Shown: positions 17,852 to 26,581 of the stretch, one piece after another
Layout: every line of letters starts with the position of its first letter
Numbering within the stretch: the stretch's first letter is position 1
Assembly: GCA_964495885.1 (NCBI GenBank)
Contig: CAZBWO010000001.1
Coordinates: forward strand, 310,001-374,000
Reading direction: 5' to 3'
Length of the DNA: 64,000 nt
From: PALG01 sp964495885
GTDB taxonomy: Bacteria; Bacteroidota; Bacteroidia; Flavobacteriales; Flavobacteriaceae
Translations under genes and position numbers: made by a program
Notes under the pieces: generated by a model
The model's input: only the letters and a program-made list of their open reading frames with translations
Database searches by the model: none
What the model was told of the DNA's origin: nothing

Positions 17852-18559
17852 CTATCTTCTGGAAAGAATGCTTAATATATACCAGAACAACAACATGAGG
17901 GAAGCAAAAAGCCCAAGGGAAGCTGCTACGTATTGATCCTCGGTGTATTTATGGACCATGTTGGAGGTTTGATACAAAATGGATCCTGCTGCCAATGCAA
18001 TCATCCCCACCGAAAACCATAGCCCCAAATCAAAACCAAATAAAACGCCCGCTACAATAAGTCCCAATGCAATAAAAAAGCCTACTGCCAAAATCGACTT
18101 CAAGAAAGAAAAATCCTTTTTGGTTATTAATACAATTGCAGAAAGTCCTGCAAATAAAGAAACCGTCAAAATTGCCGCTTGGTTTAGGATTTCCATCCCA
18201 CCTTCCGCAGCATAATACATTGCAATAAAGATCAATGGAATAAAAATGAAAGCTTCAGCGATAACGTATAATAACAACGCAATGTATTGTTTGTTTTTAT
18301 CATGGCTCGTCAAGGCCATTTTTTCAGCATAATTGGTAATAAGCATAAAACCTCCCAAAAGCATTAACCAAGTCCATCCTTGCGTAAGAGACAGGGCAAA
18401 TTCCAACAGTGCTGGAATTTGAAAGAAAATTGCTTCCACGACCACAAACATCAAAACGGCCAGAGCTACATGCATATAGGTCTTGCGATAAAAAGAAGCA
18501 CGTGCTTCGGTTGTAAGTTCTCCAATGGTTGGAGCTGAACTAGGTTGTAAATTTTCCAC
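17852..18559 (-). CDS. Bax inhibitor-1 family membrane protein
   Basis: 235 residues starting at GTG 18559. Seven predicted membrane helices after a short soluble N-terminus, with the family pattern FYRKTYMHVALAVLMFV near the first helix and a C-terminal YILSILSRR. BI-1/YccA-like proteins form pH-sensitive calcium leaks or modulate membrane proteases such as FtsH. The exact role in this organism is unknown. It stands alone between mtfA and the conserved hypothetical gene, all on the minus strand. Confidence 0.9.
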   Translation of the reverse strand: MENLQPSSAPTIGELTTEARASFYRKTYMHVALAVLMFVVVEAIFFQIPALLEFALSLTQGWTWLMLLGGFMLITNYAEKMALTSHDKNKQYIALLLYVIAEAFIFIPLIFIAMYYAAEGGMEILNQAAILTVSLFAGLSAIVLITKKDFSFLKSILAVGFFIALGLIVAGVLFGFDLGLWFSVGMIALAAGSILYQTSNMVHKYTEDQYVAASLGLFASLMLLFWYILSILSRR

Positions 18560-18599
18560 AGGGTATTGTTTTAAAAATTGTTGTTACCAATCTACGCAA

Positions 18600-19130
18600 T
18601 TATTTAGAACTTTCTCCTTTAAATTGCTGTGATTGATTTTTAAAAAGCACATTAAATGTAGTCAATGATCCATAACAACGGGTAATATATTGCTGCAAGT
18701 CTACTTTGTCAAGGTCATCCAATCCTTTATGGGAATTTATTTTCTGTTCCATCACCCTAAGTCGGTCCCGCAACATCACAATCTTATGAAAAAAGGTCTC
18801 AATTGGGATTTCTTTTTTTGCCAAAGTTGCATCTTTAGGTTCTAACACAAGGTTCCCCCCTTTGTATTTATCTGCAATAGGAACAATCTCTGAAGCGTCG
18901 CTCCATTTTTTCAGGATTTGCCGAAGACTTCGTTCTACTTCATAAAAACTTACGGTATCCAAATCATCTTCGGAAGCCTCAATAACTTCAAATTCATCAT
19001 CCAGTTCAATGGTTTCCAAACCGTTGTCTATGAAGGTCACCCAATACATTCTGGAATCCACATTGGTCACTACACCTTTTCCATATTCTGGGTGATTGAT
19101 TCGGGAGCCAATGGCTAATCGCTGTTTCAT
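18600..19130 (-). CDS. conserved hypothetical protein, CarD-like N-terminal fold
   Basis: 176 residues from ATG 19130 (MKQRLAIGSRINHPEYGKG). A longer open frame from 19196 has an unlikely N-terminus and runs into the divergent yqeY promoter region. The N-terminal 45 or so residues (INHPEYGKGVVTNVDSRMYWVTF) resemble small beta-barrel CarD/Tudor-like or UvrD C-terminal modules, which bind proteins or nucleic acid. The remainder is helical with an acidic patch. I do not recognise a named function. It is divergent from yqeY. Confidence 0.78.
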   Translation of the reverse strand: MKQRLAIGSRINHPEYGKGVVTNVDSRMYWVTFIDNGLETIELDDEFEVIEASEDDLDTVSFYEVERSLRQILKKWSDASEIVPIADKYKGGNLVLEPKDATLAKKEIPIETFFHKIVMLRDRLRVMEQKINSHKGLDDLDKVDLQQYITRCYGSLTTFNVLFKNQSQQFKGESSK

Positions 19131-19245
19131 TTTTTTTGTTTGAATTCCCGTAAAAATAGCAAGTTTATAGGTCACAGAAAAGCAAAGTGAATTCATTTAT
19201 TATTGAAACGGATTTTAGTATCTTCGAGGTCTGAAATACAACACC

Positions 19246-19698
19246 ATGAGTTTACAGACCAAGATTATGGACGCCATGAAAAAGGCGATGAAAGAGAAGG
19301 ACAGCAATGCCTTGGAATCATTACGCGCGGTAAAATCGGCTTTATTATTGGCCCAAACCGAAAGTGGCGCCAAGGAGATCCTTTCTGAAGATGAAGAAAT
19401 TAAGCTATTGCAAAAATTGGTAAAACAACGAAAAGATAGCGCTGCTATTTATGCTGAACAAGGCAGGGATGATTTAGCAACTCCCGAATTGGCCCAAGCC
19501 GAAGTGATTTCCAAATTCCTTCCCGAGCAGATGAGCGAAGCGGAAATTGAAAAAGTGGTGGAAGATATCATTGCCCAAACTGGGGCTTCTTCCATGAAGG
19601 ATATGGGAAAAGTCATGGGTCTGGCCAGTAGTAAAATGGCTGGAAAAGCAGACGGAAAAACCATCTCTGGAATTGTAAAGAAAAAACTAAGCGAATAA
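19246..19698 (+). CDS. yqeY: GatB/YqeY domain protein
   Basis: 150 residues, the typical YqeY length. It comprises an N-terminal helical part (SLQTKIMDAMKKAMKEKD...LRAVKSAL) and a C-terminal GatB-tail-like three-helix domain (MKDMGKVMGLASSKMAGKADGKTISGIVKKKL). The latter resembles the tRNA-binding tail of the GatB subunit of tRNA amidotransferase, so a tRNA-related role is proposed for the family but not established. In Flavobacteriaceae it commonly lies beside ftsZ, as here. ATG at 19246. A terminator follows at 19722-19747. Confidence 0.93.
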   Translation: MSLQTKIMDAMKKAMKEKDSNALESLRAVKSALLLAQTESGAKEILSEDEEIKLLQKLVKQRKDSAAIYAEQGRDDLATPELAQAEVISKFLPEQMSEAEIEKVVEDIIAQTGASSMKDMGKVMGLASSKMAGKADGKTISGIVKKKLSE

Positions 19699-19721
19699 CG
19701 AAGGAATTTTTTATAAAAACT

Positions 19722-19747
19722 AAAAACCACGCATAAGCGTGGTTTTT
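19722..19747. terminator. bidirectional terminator between yqeY and tRNA-Arg
   Basis: Perfect stem aaaaaccacgc/gcgtggttttt (19722-19732 and 19737-19747) with an ATAA loop. It serves yqeY on the plus strand and the tRNA gene on the minus strand. Confidence 0.88.
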
Positions 19748-19770
19748 TGTACGGGTGTTTGTTGTATTCG

Positions 19771-19844
19771 TGACCCAGGGAGGATTCGAACCCCCAACCC
19801 TCAGAGCCGAAATCTGATATTCTATCCAGTTGAACTACTGGGCC
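19771..19844 (-). tRNA. tRNA-Arg (anticodon TCG)
   Basis: 74 bases. The acceptor arm GGCCCAG/CTGGGTC has one G-U pair and discriminator A. The D stem is GTTC/GAAT, the anticodon stem TCAGA/TCTGA with loop TTTCGGC (anticodon TCG, reading CGA), and the T arm GGGGG-TTCGAAT-CCTCC. CCA is not encoded. The 5' end and part of the upstream leader are repeated 57 bases further upstream (see the repeat entry). Confidence 0.93.
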
Positions 19845-19915
19845 AGGTTTTTGGAACAGTGGTTCAACAAATCTCAAAAAAGACAGTTGAACTACTGGGC
19901 CAAGTTTTGGAACAG
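19827..19915. repeat. direct repeat of the tRNA-Arg 5' end and leader
   Basis: Copy 1 (19827-19859) covers the first 18 bases of the tRNA gene plus its 5' flank. Copy 2 (19884-19915) repeats the same tRNA start (cagttgaactactgggcc) and flank with one substitution and one deleted T. The second copy lacks the rest of the tRNA, so it is not a gene. A local tandem duplication or the scar of an integration event could explain it. Confidence 0.8.
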
Positions 19916-19960
19916 CAAAAGTACAATATTTTCGACTTTTACCAACCTAAATTAGTAGTA

Positions 19961-19989
19961 TAAAAAAAGCCTCCCTAAAAGGAGGCTTT
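19961..19989 (-). terminator. terminator after ftsZ (end of dcw operon)
   Basis: aaagcctcc (19966-19974) pairs with ggaggcttt (19981-19989), loop of six; on the minus strand it ends in a run of seven T. It lies 25 bases after the ftsZ stop and closes the mraZ-ftsZ operon. Confidence 0.9.
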
Positions 19990-20013
19990 AGCGGGAGTCA
20001 AAACCCTAATCAA

Positions 20014-22050
20014 CTAATCCACATTATCGTGTAAAAATGAATTGTTGGATCGTAAATCTATATCGTCATCATCTGTATTCACAGTGGTACGGGAGATTTG
20101 AGTATCTTCACTAGTGGTATCATCCAGATCAATTCCCATGCGTTTATACGCAGGTTCCTTTTCAATCTCGTCTATTTTGGATGCACTATTCCTGAATTTA
20201 TAATTAAACTCCTTCATTTTTCTTTTGCGCTCTTCCGTACGGTCGCTCAAAATTTTGGAAATGGGCGAATTCAAAGGGTCTGCCGGTTCATCCTCTGGAG
20301 TTTCCGTTTCGGGCGCATCTACGGTTTTCTTTTCAAATTGCAACTCTTCGGAAAGTTCTTCCTTACTTGAAGCCTTGGCGTTCAACAATTCCTGTTCCTT
20401 TTCTTCGTAATCATCCAAGCTATAGCGTTTCACCCCTTTATCTGAAAATTCTGTAACAGGCACTACTTCTACAGCTTTTACTTCAATGTCTTCAATTTCC
20501 TTTATTAGTAATTCCGGCTCCTCATCCTCCTCCTGACCTTGACTCACACTTTTTGAAGGAACATTCTTTACATGCTCATTAATAGGCAAATCGAACATCA
20601 AAATTTGATCTTCCTCTGAACCAGCATTATTATTTTCGATTTCAGAAATATCTTCCAGCACCTCTTCTTTTTCCGCAGCTACCACTACAAATTGGTTGAC
20701 ATCAATTTCATTGATCTGCAATTGCTCAAATTCTGCGATATAATGAATATCCACTTGATGGGCATCCACCACGGGAATATTTTTAAGCATTTCGGTAGTT
20801 TCTATATATCCCTCAAATGGCAATTCAGTGTTAGCCTGGGGTACAACAGGCGGCATTTCCTCTTCAATTTCCTCTTCAAAAAGGGTATGCCGTATCACCT
20901 TATCTTCTTGCTCTTTCGGCGCTTCAATTACTTTTTCGGAAGGTTCTTCCACGGTATCAAATTGTACCGGAATTGTTTTCGAAACCAATTCCTGTTCGGC
21001 CTTTTGTTCATCCTCTAAGGTATGGATGATCTTCTTGGCTTCAGTATTTACAATCTCATTTTGCTGTTCAGCATTAAATCCGGTTGCGATAACCGTAATG
21101 GAAATTGCGCCTTCTAAAGTCTCATCTTCCCCTACCCCCATAATGATATTGGCACTGTGACCAGCTTCCTCTTGAATATGATCACTAATTTCCCCAATCT
21201 CATCAATGGTAATCTCTTCATTTCCTGAAACGATTAACAACAGCACATTTTGGGCTCCTGTAATCTTGTTATCATTTAAAAGTGGGGAATCCAATGCCTT
21301 GGTAATGGCTTCACGGGAACGATTGGCCCCTGTTGCCGAAGCACTTCCCATAATGGCGGTCCCGCTATTGGCAAGAACAGTTTTCGCATCCCTAAGGTCA
21401 ATGTTTTGAGTATAGTGATGGGTAATTACTTCTGCAATTCCACGGGCTGCTGTTGCCAAAACCTCATCTGCCTTTGAAAAACCAGCTTTAAAACCAAGGT
21501 TCCCATAGACTTCGCGTAATTTATTGTTGTTAATCACAATCAACGAATCTACGCTTTGTCGTAATTTTTCTACTCCTATCTGGGCTTGATCATTTCGTAT
21601 TTTACCTTCAAACTGAAAAGGGATGGTCACAATCCCTACCGTTAGCACATCCAACTCCTTAGCCATTTTAGCAATGATAGGGGCCGCTCCCGTACCGGTA
21701 CCACCTCCCATTCCTGCCGTAATGAAAATCATTTTGGTATTGGTAGCCAGCATGGCTTTAATTTCCTCCATGCTTTCCACTGCAGACTGTTCGCCAATTT
21801 TAGGATTGGCACCTGCACCTAAACCTTCGGTGAGGGAAACCCCCAACTGAATCTTTATAGGTACCGGACTGTTTTCCAATGCCTGGGAATCTGTATTGCA
21901 AATCACAAAGTCTACTCCCTTAATCCCCTGACTAAACATGTGGTTGATGGCGTTGCTACCACCACCTCCTACTCCAATCACTTTGATGACATTGGACTGG
22001 TTCTTGGGCAGATCGAATGAAATATTATCAAATTCTGTGTTACTGCTCAT
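20014..22050 (-). CDS. ftsZ: cell division protein FtsZ, long form
   Basis: 678 residues, against about 380 in E. coli. The tubulin-like GTPase core spans about 15-325: VGGGGSNAINHM, the tubulin signature GGGTGTGAAP, and the T7-loop region NIDLRDAKTVLANSG supplying the catalytic Asp residues. About 300 residues of acidic, low-complexity linker follow (rich in Glu, Val and Pro), then conserved C-terminal tracts (SPISKILSDRTEERKRKMKEFNYKF and KEPAYKRMGIDLDD) that probably bind FtsA. Long linkers are usual in Flavobacteriaceae. FtsZ polymerises into the Z ring that directs septation. It is the last gene of the operon, 31 bases after ftsA. Confidence 0.98.
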   Translation of the reverse strand: MSSNTEFDNISFDLPKNQSNVIKVIGVGGGGSNAINHMFSQGIKGVDFVICNTDSQALENSPVPIKIQLGVSLTEGLGAGANPKIGEQSAVESMEEIKAMLATNTKMIFITAGMGGGTGTGAAPIIAKMAKELDVLTVGIVTIPFQFEGKIRNDQAQIGVEKLRQSVDSLIVINNNKLREVYGNLGFKAGFSKADEVLATAARGIAEVITHHYTQNIDLRDAKTVLANSGTAIMGSASATGANRSREAITKALDSPLLNDNKITGAQNVLLLIVSGNEEITIDEIGEISDHIQEEAGHSANIIMGVGEDETLEGAISITVIATGFNAEQQNEIVNTEAKKIIHTLEDEQKAEQELVSKTIPVQFDTVEEPSEKVIEAPKEQEDKVIRHTLFEEEIEEEMPPVVPQANTELPFEGYIETTEMLKNIPVVDAHQVDIHYIAEFEQLQINEIDVNQFVVVAAEKEEVLEDISEIENNNAGSEEDQILMFDLPINEHVKNVPSKSVSQGQEEDEEPELLIKEIEDIEVKAVEVVPVTEFSDKGVKRYSLDDYEEKEQELLNAKASSKEELSEELQFEKKTVDAPETETPEDEPADPLNSPISKILSDRTEERKRKMKEFNYKFRNSASKIDEIEKEPAYKRMGIDLDDTTSEDTQISRTTVNTDDDDIDLRSNNSFLHDNVD

Positions 22051-22081
22051 AAAGTTATCTTTTTGTGAGGTTGTTTCTAAT

Positions 22082-23422
22082 TTATTCTGCGTTATCTAAA
22101 AATTCTTTAAACTTTTCGGCCCAGCGATCAAAAAAGCGTTTTCCACTTTTCTCAGCTTTGCCAGTATCTTTTTCTTCGGAAGTCATGGTCATTGTCTGTT
22201 CTTCTTCCGAAGTTATTTCTCCTTCAGAATCTACTTCTTCCGAAACCGTCATTCTTCTTGAGCTCTTTTGCAAACTATTTAACACCAATCCCACCGCTGT
22301 GGCAAACATGGGGCTAGTAGTCTCACTATCACTATCACCTGCCAAGTGCTCATTGGGGTACCCAATACGGGTATCCATTCCTGTTATGTATTCTACCAAT
22401 TGTTTAATGTGGCGTAGTTGGGCACCGCCTCCCGTAAGAACAATCCCAGCAATGAGTTTTTTCTTTTGCTCCTCATGACCATAATTCTTGATTTCCAAGT
22501 AGACTTGTTCAATAATCTCAACAACCCTAGCATGAATAATCTTAGAAAGGTTCTTTAATGTGATCTCTTTGGGTTCACGGCCACGGAGCCCTGGAATAGA
22601 AACAATTTCATTGTCCTTGTTTTCCCCAGGCCAAGCCGAACCGAATTTGATTTTTAACAGCTCTGCCTGTTTCTCAATGATGGAACACCCTTCTTTGATA
22701 TCCTCTGTAATTACATTTCCACCGAAAGGAATCACCGCAGTATGACGAATAATCCCATCCTTAAAAATGGCTAGATCTGTAGTTCCACCCCCAATATCGA
22801 TGAGGGCTACCCCAGCTTCTTTTTCTTCCTGACTTAAAACCGCATTTGCAGATGCCAAAGGCTCCAAGGTAATTCCTGCTAATTCCAAACCGGCACTTTT
22901 TACACACCTGCCAATGTTTCGGATGGAAGAAACCTGTCCTACTACCACATGAAAATTAGCTTCCAATCTGCCCCCATACATTCCGATAGGTTCCTTTATT
23001 TCAGCTTGACCATCTACCTTGAAATCCTGTGGAAGCACATGAATAATTTCCTCTCCAGGAAGCATGACCAGCTTATGTACTTGATTACAAAGCCGATCAA
23101 TATCTGATTCCTCTATAACCTCATCACTATTAGAACGGGTGATATAATCACTATGCTGAAGGCTTCTAATGTGTTGCCCTGCAATTCCCACGACAACCTC
23201 ATAAATTTTCATGCCTGAAGACGCCTCTGCATCCTGAACCGCTTGTTGGATAGACTGAATGGTTTGTGTAATGTTATTGACCACCCCTCTGTGCACCCCT
23301 AGGCTTTTCGACTTGCCAATTCCTAGGATTTCCATTTTGCCATACTCATTTGCACGACCAATCATTGCCACAATTTTTGTGGTTCCAATATCCAATCCTA
23401 CGGCAATGTTTGTATTTTCCAT
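22082..23422 (-). CDS. ftsA: cell division protein FtsA
   Basis: 446 residues. An actin-fold ATPase that tethers FtsZ filaments to the membrane and recruits later division proteins. Seen: phosphate-1 motif GLDIGTTKIVAMIG at residues 9-22, the FtsA-specific 1C/SHS2 insertion with HVLPQDFKVDGQ, phosphate-2 motif LIDIGGGTTDLAIF (near 205-220) and adenosine motif GIVLTGGGAQLRHI (near 325-338). The C-terminal 50 residues are charged and Ser/Glu-rich before an amphipathic end (FFDRWAEKFKEFLDN), the likely membrane-targeting helix. It starts three bases after ftsQ ends. Confidence 0.97.
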   Translation of the reverse strand: MENTNIAVGLDIGTTKIVAMIGRANEYGKMEILGIGKSKSLGVHRGVVNNITQTIQSIQQAVQDAEASSGMKIYEVVVGIAGQHIRSLQHSDYITRSNSDEVIEESDIDRLCNQVHKLVMLPGEEIIHVLPQDFKVDGQAEIKEPIGMYGGRLEANFHVVVGQVSSIRNIGRCVKSAGLELAGITLEPLASANAVLSQEEKEAGVALIDIGGGTTDLAIFKDGIIRHTAVIPFGGNVITEDIKEGCSIIEKQAELLKIKFGSAWPGENKDNEIVSIPGLRGREPKEITLKNLSKIIHARVVEIIEQVYLEIKNYGHEEQKKKLIAGIVLTGGGAQLRHIKQLVEYITGMDTRIGYPNEHLAGDSDSETTSPMFATAVGLVLNSLQKSSRRMTVSEEVDSEGEITSEEEQTMTMTSEEKDTGKAEKSGKRFFDRWAEKFKEFLDNAE

Positions 23423-23425
23423 GTC

Positions 23426-24142
23426 TTACTTTTTTGTGGCCACCACCTGGCTTCCAAATGCTAGGTTAACGGAACGGTAGGCCGAAAGCGTTTTATCTTT
23501 TTTCGCCTTTTTTAAAAAGGCTTTGAAATTCTGAATCTTTTTAGCAATCCCCTCTATCTTCCCAAACTGCACTTCAAAATCATGTTTCCGAAGTTTCAAC
23601 ACTACTTCCCCATTGGATTGCATACGGAGCCCAACAACCATTGATTTCATGAACTCATCCTCTTGGATCGCTGTTAGTATGGGAACCAATTCTGAAAAAT
23701 CAGTATTGGGCTGAACAACTACCAACGGAACCCTAACAGAGTGCACCGATGAAAGTGGCATTTTCTCGCCTTTTTCATCAATGTAAAACGATGTAGAATT
23801 TACTACTCTACCAATTGGGATTCTCTGCTCAATTTCGGCGCCAATTTCCCCTCCAATTGTCATAAAAACATGTGCATTTTGCACCATGGGATGATTGTTC
23901 AAACGCTCCTCCATCTCTTTCAAAACTAAGGCTTCTTTAGGGATGCTCGTAATAGTGTCATTATTTTGTATTAACAATTTATTAACCGCCTCAACTGTCA
24001 TTAGAGGCTGTTCCCCACGTACAAAATTTACCTCAATGTCTTTTAAAAATCTTGAGGCATTCCGTTGGTTTGCAAAACCAAACAAAAACCCCGCTAAAAG
24101 CAGTATTGACAATAGTTTTATGACATTCCAATTAATCTTCAT
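23426..24142 (-). CDS. ftsQ: cell division protein FtsQ
   Basis: 238 residues. One N-terminal membrane helix (about 8-24, LLSILLLAGFLFGFA), then a periplasmic POTRA-like part (about 30-110, FLKDIEVNFVRGEQPLMTVEAV) and a beta domain. FtsQ bridges the cytosolic and periplasmic division machinery through FtsL and FtsB. Similarity to proteobacterial FtsQ is weak at sequence level; topology and position between murC and ftsA support the call. The start overlaps the end of murC by 11 bases. Confidence 0.9.
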   Translation of the reverse strand: MKINWNVIKLLSILLLAGFLFGFANQRNASRFLKDIEVNFVRGEQPLMTVEAVNKLLIQNNDTITSIPKEALVLKEMEERLNNHPMVQNAHVFMTIGGEIGAEIEQRIPIGRVVNSTSFYIDEKGEKMPLSSVHSVRVPLVVVQPNTDFSELVPILTAIQEDEFMKSMVVGLRMQSNGEVVLKLRKHDFEVQFGKIEGIAKKIQNFKAFLKKAKKDKTLSAYRSVNLAFGSQVVATKK

Positions 24143-25487
24143 GCTTCAAAAAATTTGTCACTTTTTCTACTTCCTGCCCAATATCTCCAGCTCCCACCAT
24201 AAGCTTTACCCTACATTTTGAAGTTTTCATTTTCAGTTGCAATTCCTTTTTGCTAATCAATGCCTTTTGAGGATGGTCCATTTTTTCAAGCAACCATGCA
24301 GAAGTAATCCCATTGATAGGTAATTCCCTTGCTGGATAAATATCCAATAGCATTACTTCATCAAACTGGGCCAAGCTATCGGCAAATCCTTCTGCGAAAT
24401 CTCGGGTTCTGCTAAATAAATGTGGTTGAAAAACGATAAGTTTTTTATCGTTGGGATACATTTCCGAAACGGCTTGGTATAGTGCATTTATTTCGGTGGG
24501 ATGATGTGCATAATCATCAATAAGTACCAAAGCTTCAGTTCTAATTCTATATGAAAACCTTCGTTCTACCCCTTTAAAGGAAAATAACGCTTTGGGAAGG
24601 CTGGGAGTTGGGGTTCCCGCAGATATTGCCATTCCCAAAGCGGTTACCGCATTCTGTAGGTTATGGTGTCCAGGAAGGGTAAATTTTAGGTTTTTTAAAT
24701 AAGTAGTTGGTGTTTTTAAATTGAAAACGTACATGCCATTTTCAATACGAACATCCTGTGCTTCAAAATCGGCTTCTTCTTCAATGGCCACTGTTTTACC
24801 CTGTAAGGGCAATCCTTTTTTTATGAGTAATTTTGAAGGATCTTTCACCAAATTTGAAAATGCTTCAAAAGATTGGGTCAAAGCCGAAGCATCCCCATAA
24901 ATATCCAAATGATCTGCATCCATCGAAGTTACACAAGCAATCGTGGGATGCAATTGCAAAAAGGAACGATCAAACTCATCTGCTTCCACCACGGTAATTT
25001 CATTGCCCTTGTAAATGAAATTAGATTGATAATTTTCTGCAATCCCTCCTAAGAATGCCGTTACGGGCATTCCACATTCGGACAACAAATGACCTAAAAT
25101 TGCAGAGGTAGTGGTTTTTCCATGGGTTCCAGCCACTGCTAGACATAGTGTATCCTTGGTTAGCATGCCTAATAATTGTGACCGTTTTACGATTTCAAAA
25201 TCCTGCGATTGAAAATACCCTAGTATTTTATTATCCTTTGGTATTGCTGGTGTATAAACCACCAAAGTGTTTTCGGGAGAAAGATGTAAATCGTTAATTT
25301 CAGAAGGATCATCTACAAAAGTAACCGGCATCCCTTCTTGCTGAAGGGTTACGGTTAGTTTGGTTTCTGTTTTATCATAACCATAGACGGTTTTCCCTAA
25401 GTGTTTAGCATACCGGGCCAGAGCACTCATCCCAATACCTCCAATACCCACAAAATAAAGAGTTGATATGTTTTGAAATGGTCTCAT
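24132..25487 (-). CDS. murC: UDP-N-acetylmuramate--L-alanine ligase
   Basis: 451 residues. Adds L-Ala to UDP-MurNAc, the first amino acid of the peptidoglycan stem. N-terminal Rossmann motif GIGGIGMSALA, the ATP-binding P-loop GTHGKTTT (near residue 120), the metal and ligand region EADEFDRSFLQL, and DDYAHHPTE in the C-terminal domain are all present. ATG overlaps the murG stop (ATGA). Confidence 0.98.
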   Translation of the reverse strand: MRPFQNISTLYFVGIGGIGMSALARYAKHLGKTVYGYDKTETKLTVTLQQEGMPVTFVDDPSEINDLHLSPENTLVVYTPAIPKDNKILGYFQSQDFEIVKRSQLLGMLTKDTLCLAVAGTHGKTTTSAILGHLLSECGMPVTAFLGGIAENYQSNFIYKGNEITVVEADEFDRSFLQLHPTIACVTSMDADHLDIYGDASALTQSFEAFSNLVKDPSKLLIKKGLPLQGKTVAIEEEADFEAQDVRIENGMYVFNLKTPTTYLKNLKFTLPGHHNLQNAVTALGMAISAGTPTPSLPKALFSFKGVERRFSYRIRTEALVLIDDYAHHPTEINALYQAVSEMYPNDKKLIVFQPHLFSRTRDFAEGFADSLAQFDEVMLLDIYPARELPINGITSAWLLEKMDHPQKALISKKELQLKMKTSKCRVKLMVGAGDIGQEVEKVTNFLKHED

Positions 25488-26581
25488 GATTTAGGGTTCA
25501 GTATTTTTTCTATTTCGTCTATAATGGCTTCCGTAGCGTTTGGTCTTGCTAGTTTTTGTATGTTTTCTGATAGTTTCTTCTGCTGTGAAGCATCTCCCAA
25601 AAGCCTTGACATAACAGACTCAAACTCATCGTCAAGTTCTTTTTCAGCAATCATGAGTGCAGCATTTTCGGCTACAATAGATTTTGCATTCTTTGTTTGG
25701 TGATCTTCAGCCACGTTGGGCGATGGAATAAAAATCACTGGTTTACCCACCAAACACAACTCTGAAACCGAAAGGGCGCCAGCCCTAGAGATGATTACAT
25801 CAGCAGCAGCATAAGCCAAGTCCATTCTATTTAAAAAGGCATGTACATGGACTTGTCCGTTTGAGCGATCTTGGTAGCTTTCAAAATAATATTTTCCGCA
25901 TTGCCATATAATCTGAAGGTCTTGGTCCTGTAGGAATTTTAGCTTATGACCGATAAGTTGGTTTATCGCCCTAGCCCCTAAGCTTCCCCCAAGTACCAAA
26001 AGCGTTTTTGTTCCTTGCCTTAATTTGAAGAATTTAAGTGCTTCCTCCCTTTTTGAAGCAATATCCAACAAGTCTTGTCTTACCGGATTCCCAGTAAACA
26101 CTATTTTTTCCTTCGGAAAAAACTGCTCCATCCCGGCATAGGCTACACAAATGGTCTGCACTTTTTTACTAAGCCATTTATTGGTGATCCCTGCATGGCT
26201 ATTTTGCTCTTGAATGAGACTTGGGATATTCCGCATGGTAGCCACCCGAAGCAAGGGCGCACTGGCATAGCCACCAGTTCCAATAGCCACATCAGGTTTA
26301 AATTTTTTTATGATTTTTCTGGAGCGGGCCAGACTGGAAACCAATTTCAATGGAAAACTAAGGTTCTTTAGTTTTAGGTTTCGTTGAAGCCCTGAAATCC
26401 AAAGTCCTTCAATTGGGTATCCTGCTTGCGGAACTTTTTCCATTTCCATTCGGTCCTTCGCTCCAACAAATAAAAATTCAGCAGAAGGATAGCGTTCCTT
26501 TAGCCCATTGGCAATAGCGATAGCTGGGTAAATATGCCCCCCAGTTCCTCCTCCTGATATGATAAATTTATAAGGCTTCAC
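25484..26581 (-). CDS. murG: UDP-GlcNAc transferase MurG
   Basis: 365 residues from a GTG start at 26581. The peripheral membrane glycosyltransferase that makes lipid II from lipid I. Glycine loops ISGGGTGGHIYPAIAIA (N-terminal) and LVLGGSLGARAIN (near 190) plus the UDP-GlcNAc-binding region SRAGALSVSEL (near 265) are clear. It overlaps the end of ftsW by 14 bases. Confidence 0.98.
   Translation of the reverse strand: MKPYKFIISGGGTGGHIYPAIAIANGLKERYPSAEFLFVGAKDRMEMEKVPQAGYPIEGLWISGLQRNLKLKNLSFPLKLVSSLARSRKIIKKFKPDVAIGTGGYASAPLLRVATMRNIPSLIQEQNSHAGITNKWLSKKVQTICVAYAGMEQFFPKEKIVFTGNPVRQDLLDIASKREEALKFFKLRQGTKTLLVLGGSLGARAINQLIGHKLKFLQDQDLQIIWQCGKYYFESYQDRSNGQVHVHAFLNRMDLAYAAADVIISRAGALSVSELCLVGKPVIFIPSPNVAEDHQTKNAKSIVAENAALMIAEKELDDEFESVMSRLLGDASQQKKLSENIQKLARPNATEAIIDEIEKILNPKS

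Noticed and set aside
19884..19915. Second tRNA gene on the minus strand
   Set aside because: Only the 5' end of the tRNA is repeated; no anticodon, T arm or 3' acceptor strand follows.
20692..21160. Plus-strand open frames within ftsZ
   Set aside because: Shadows of the Glu-rich linker read backwards; composition (Phe/Ser-rich) and lack of signals show they are not genes.
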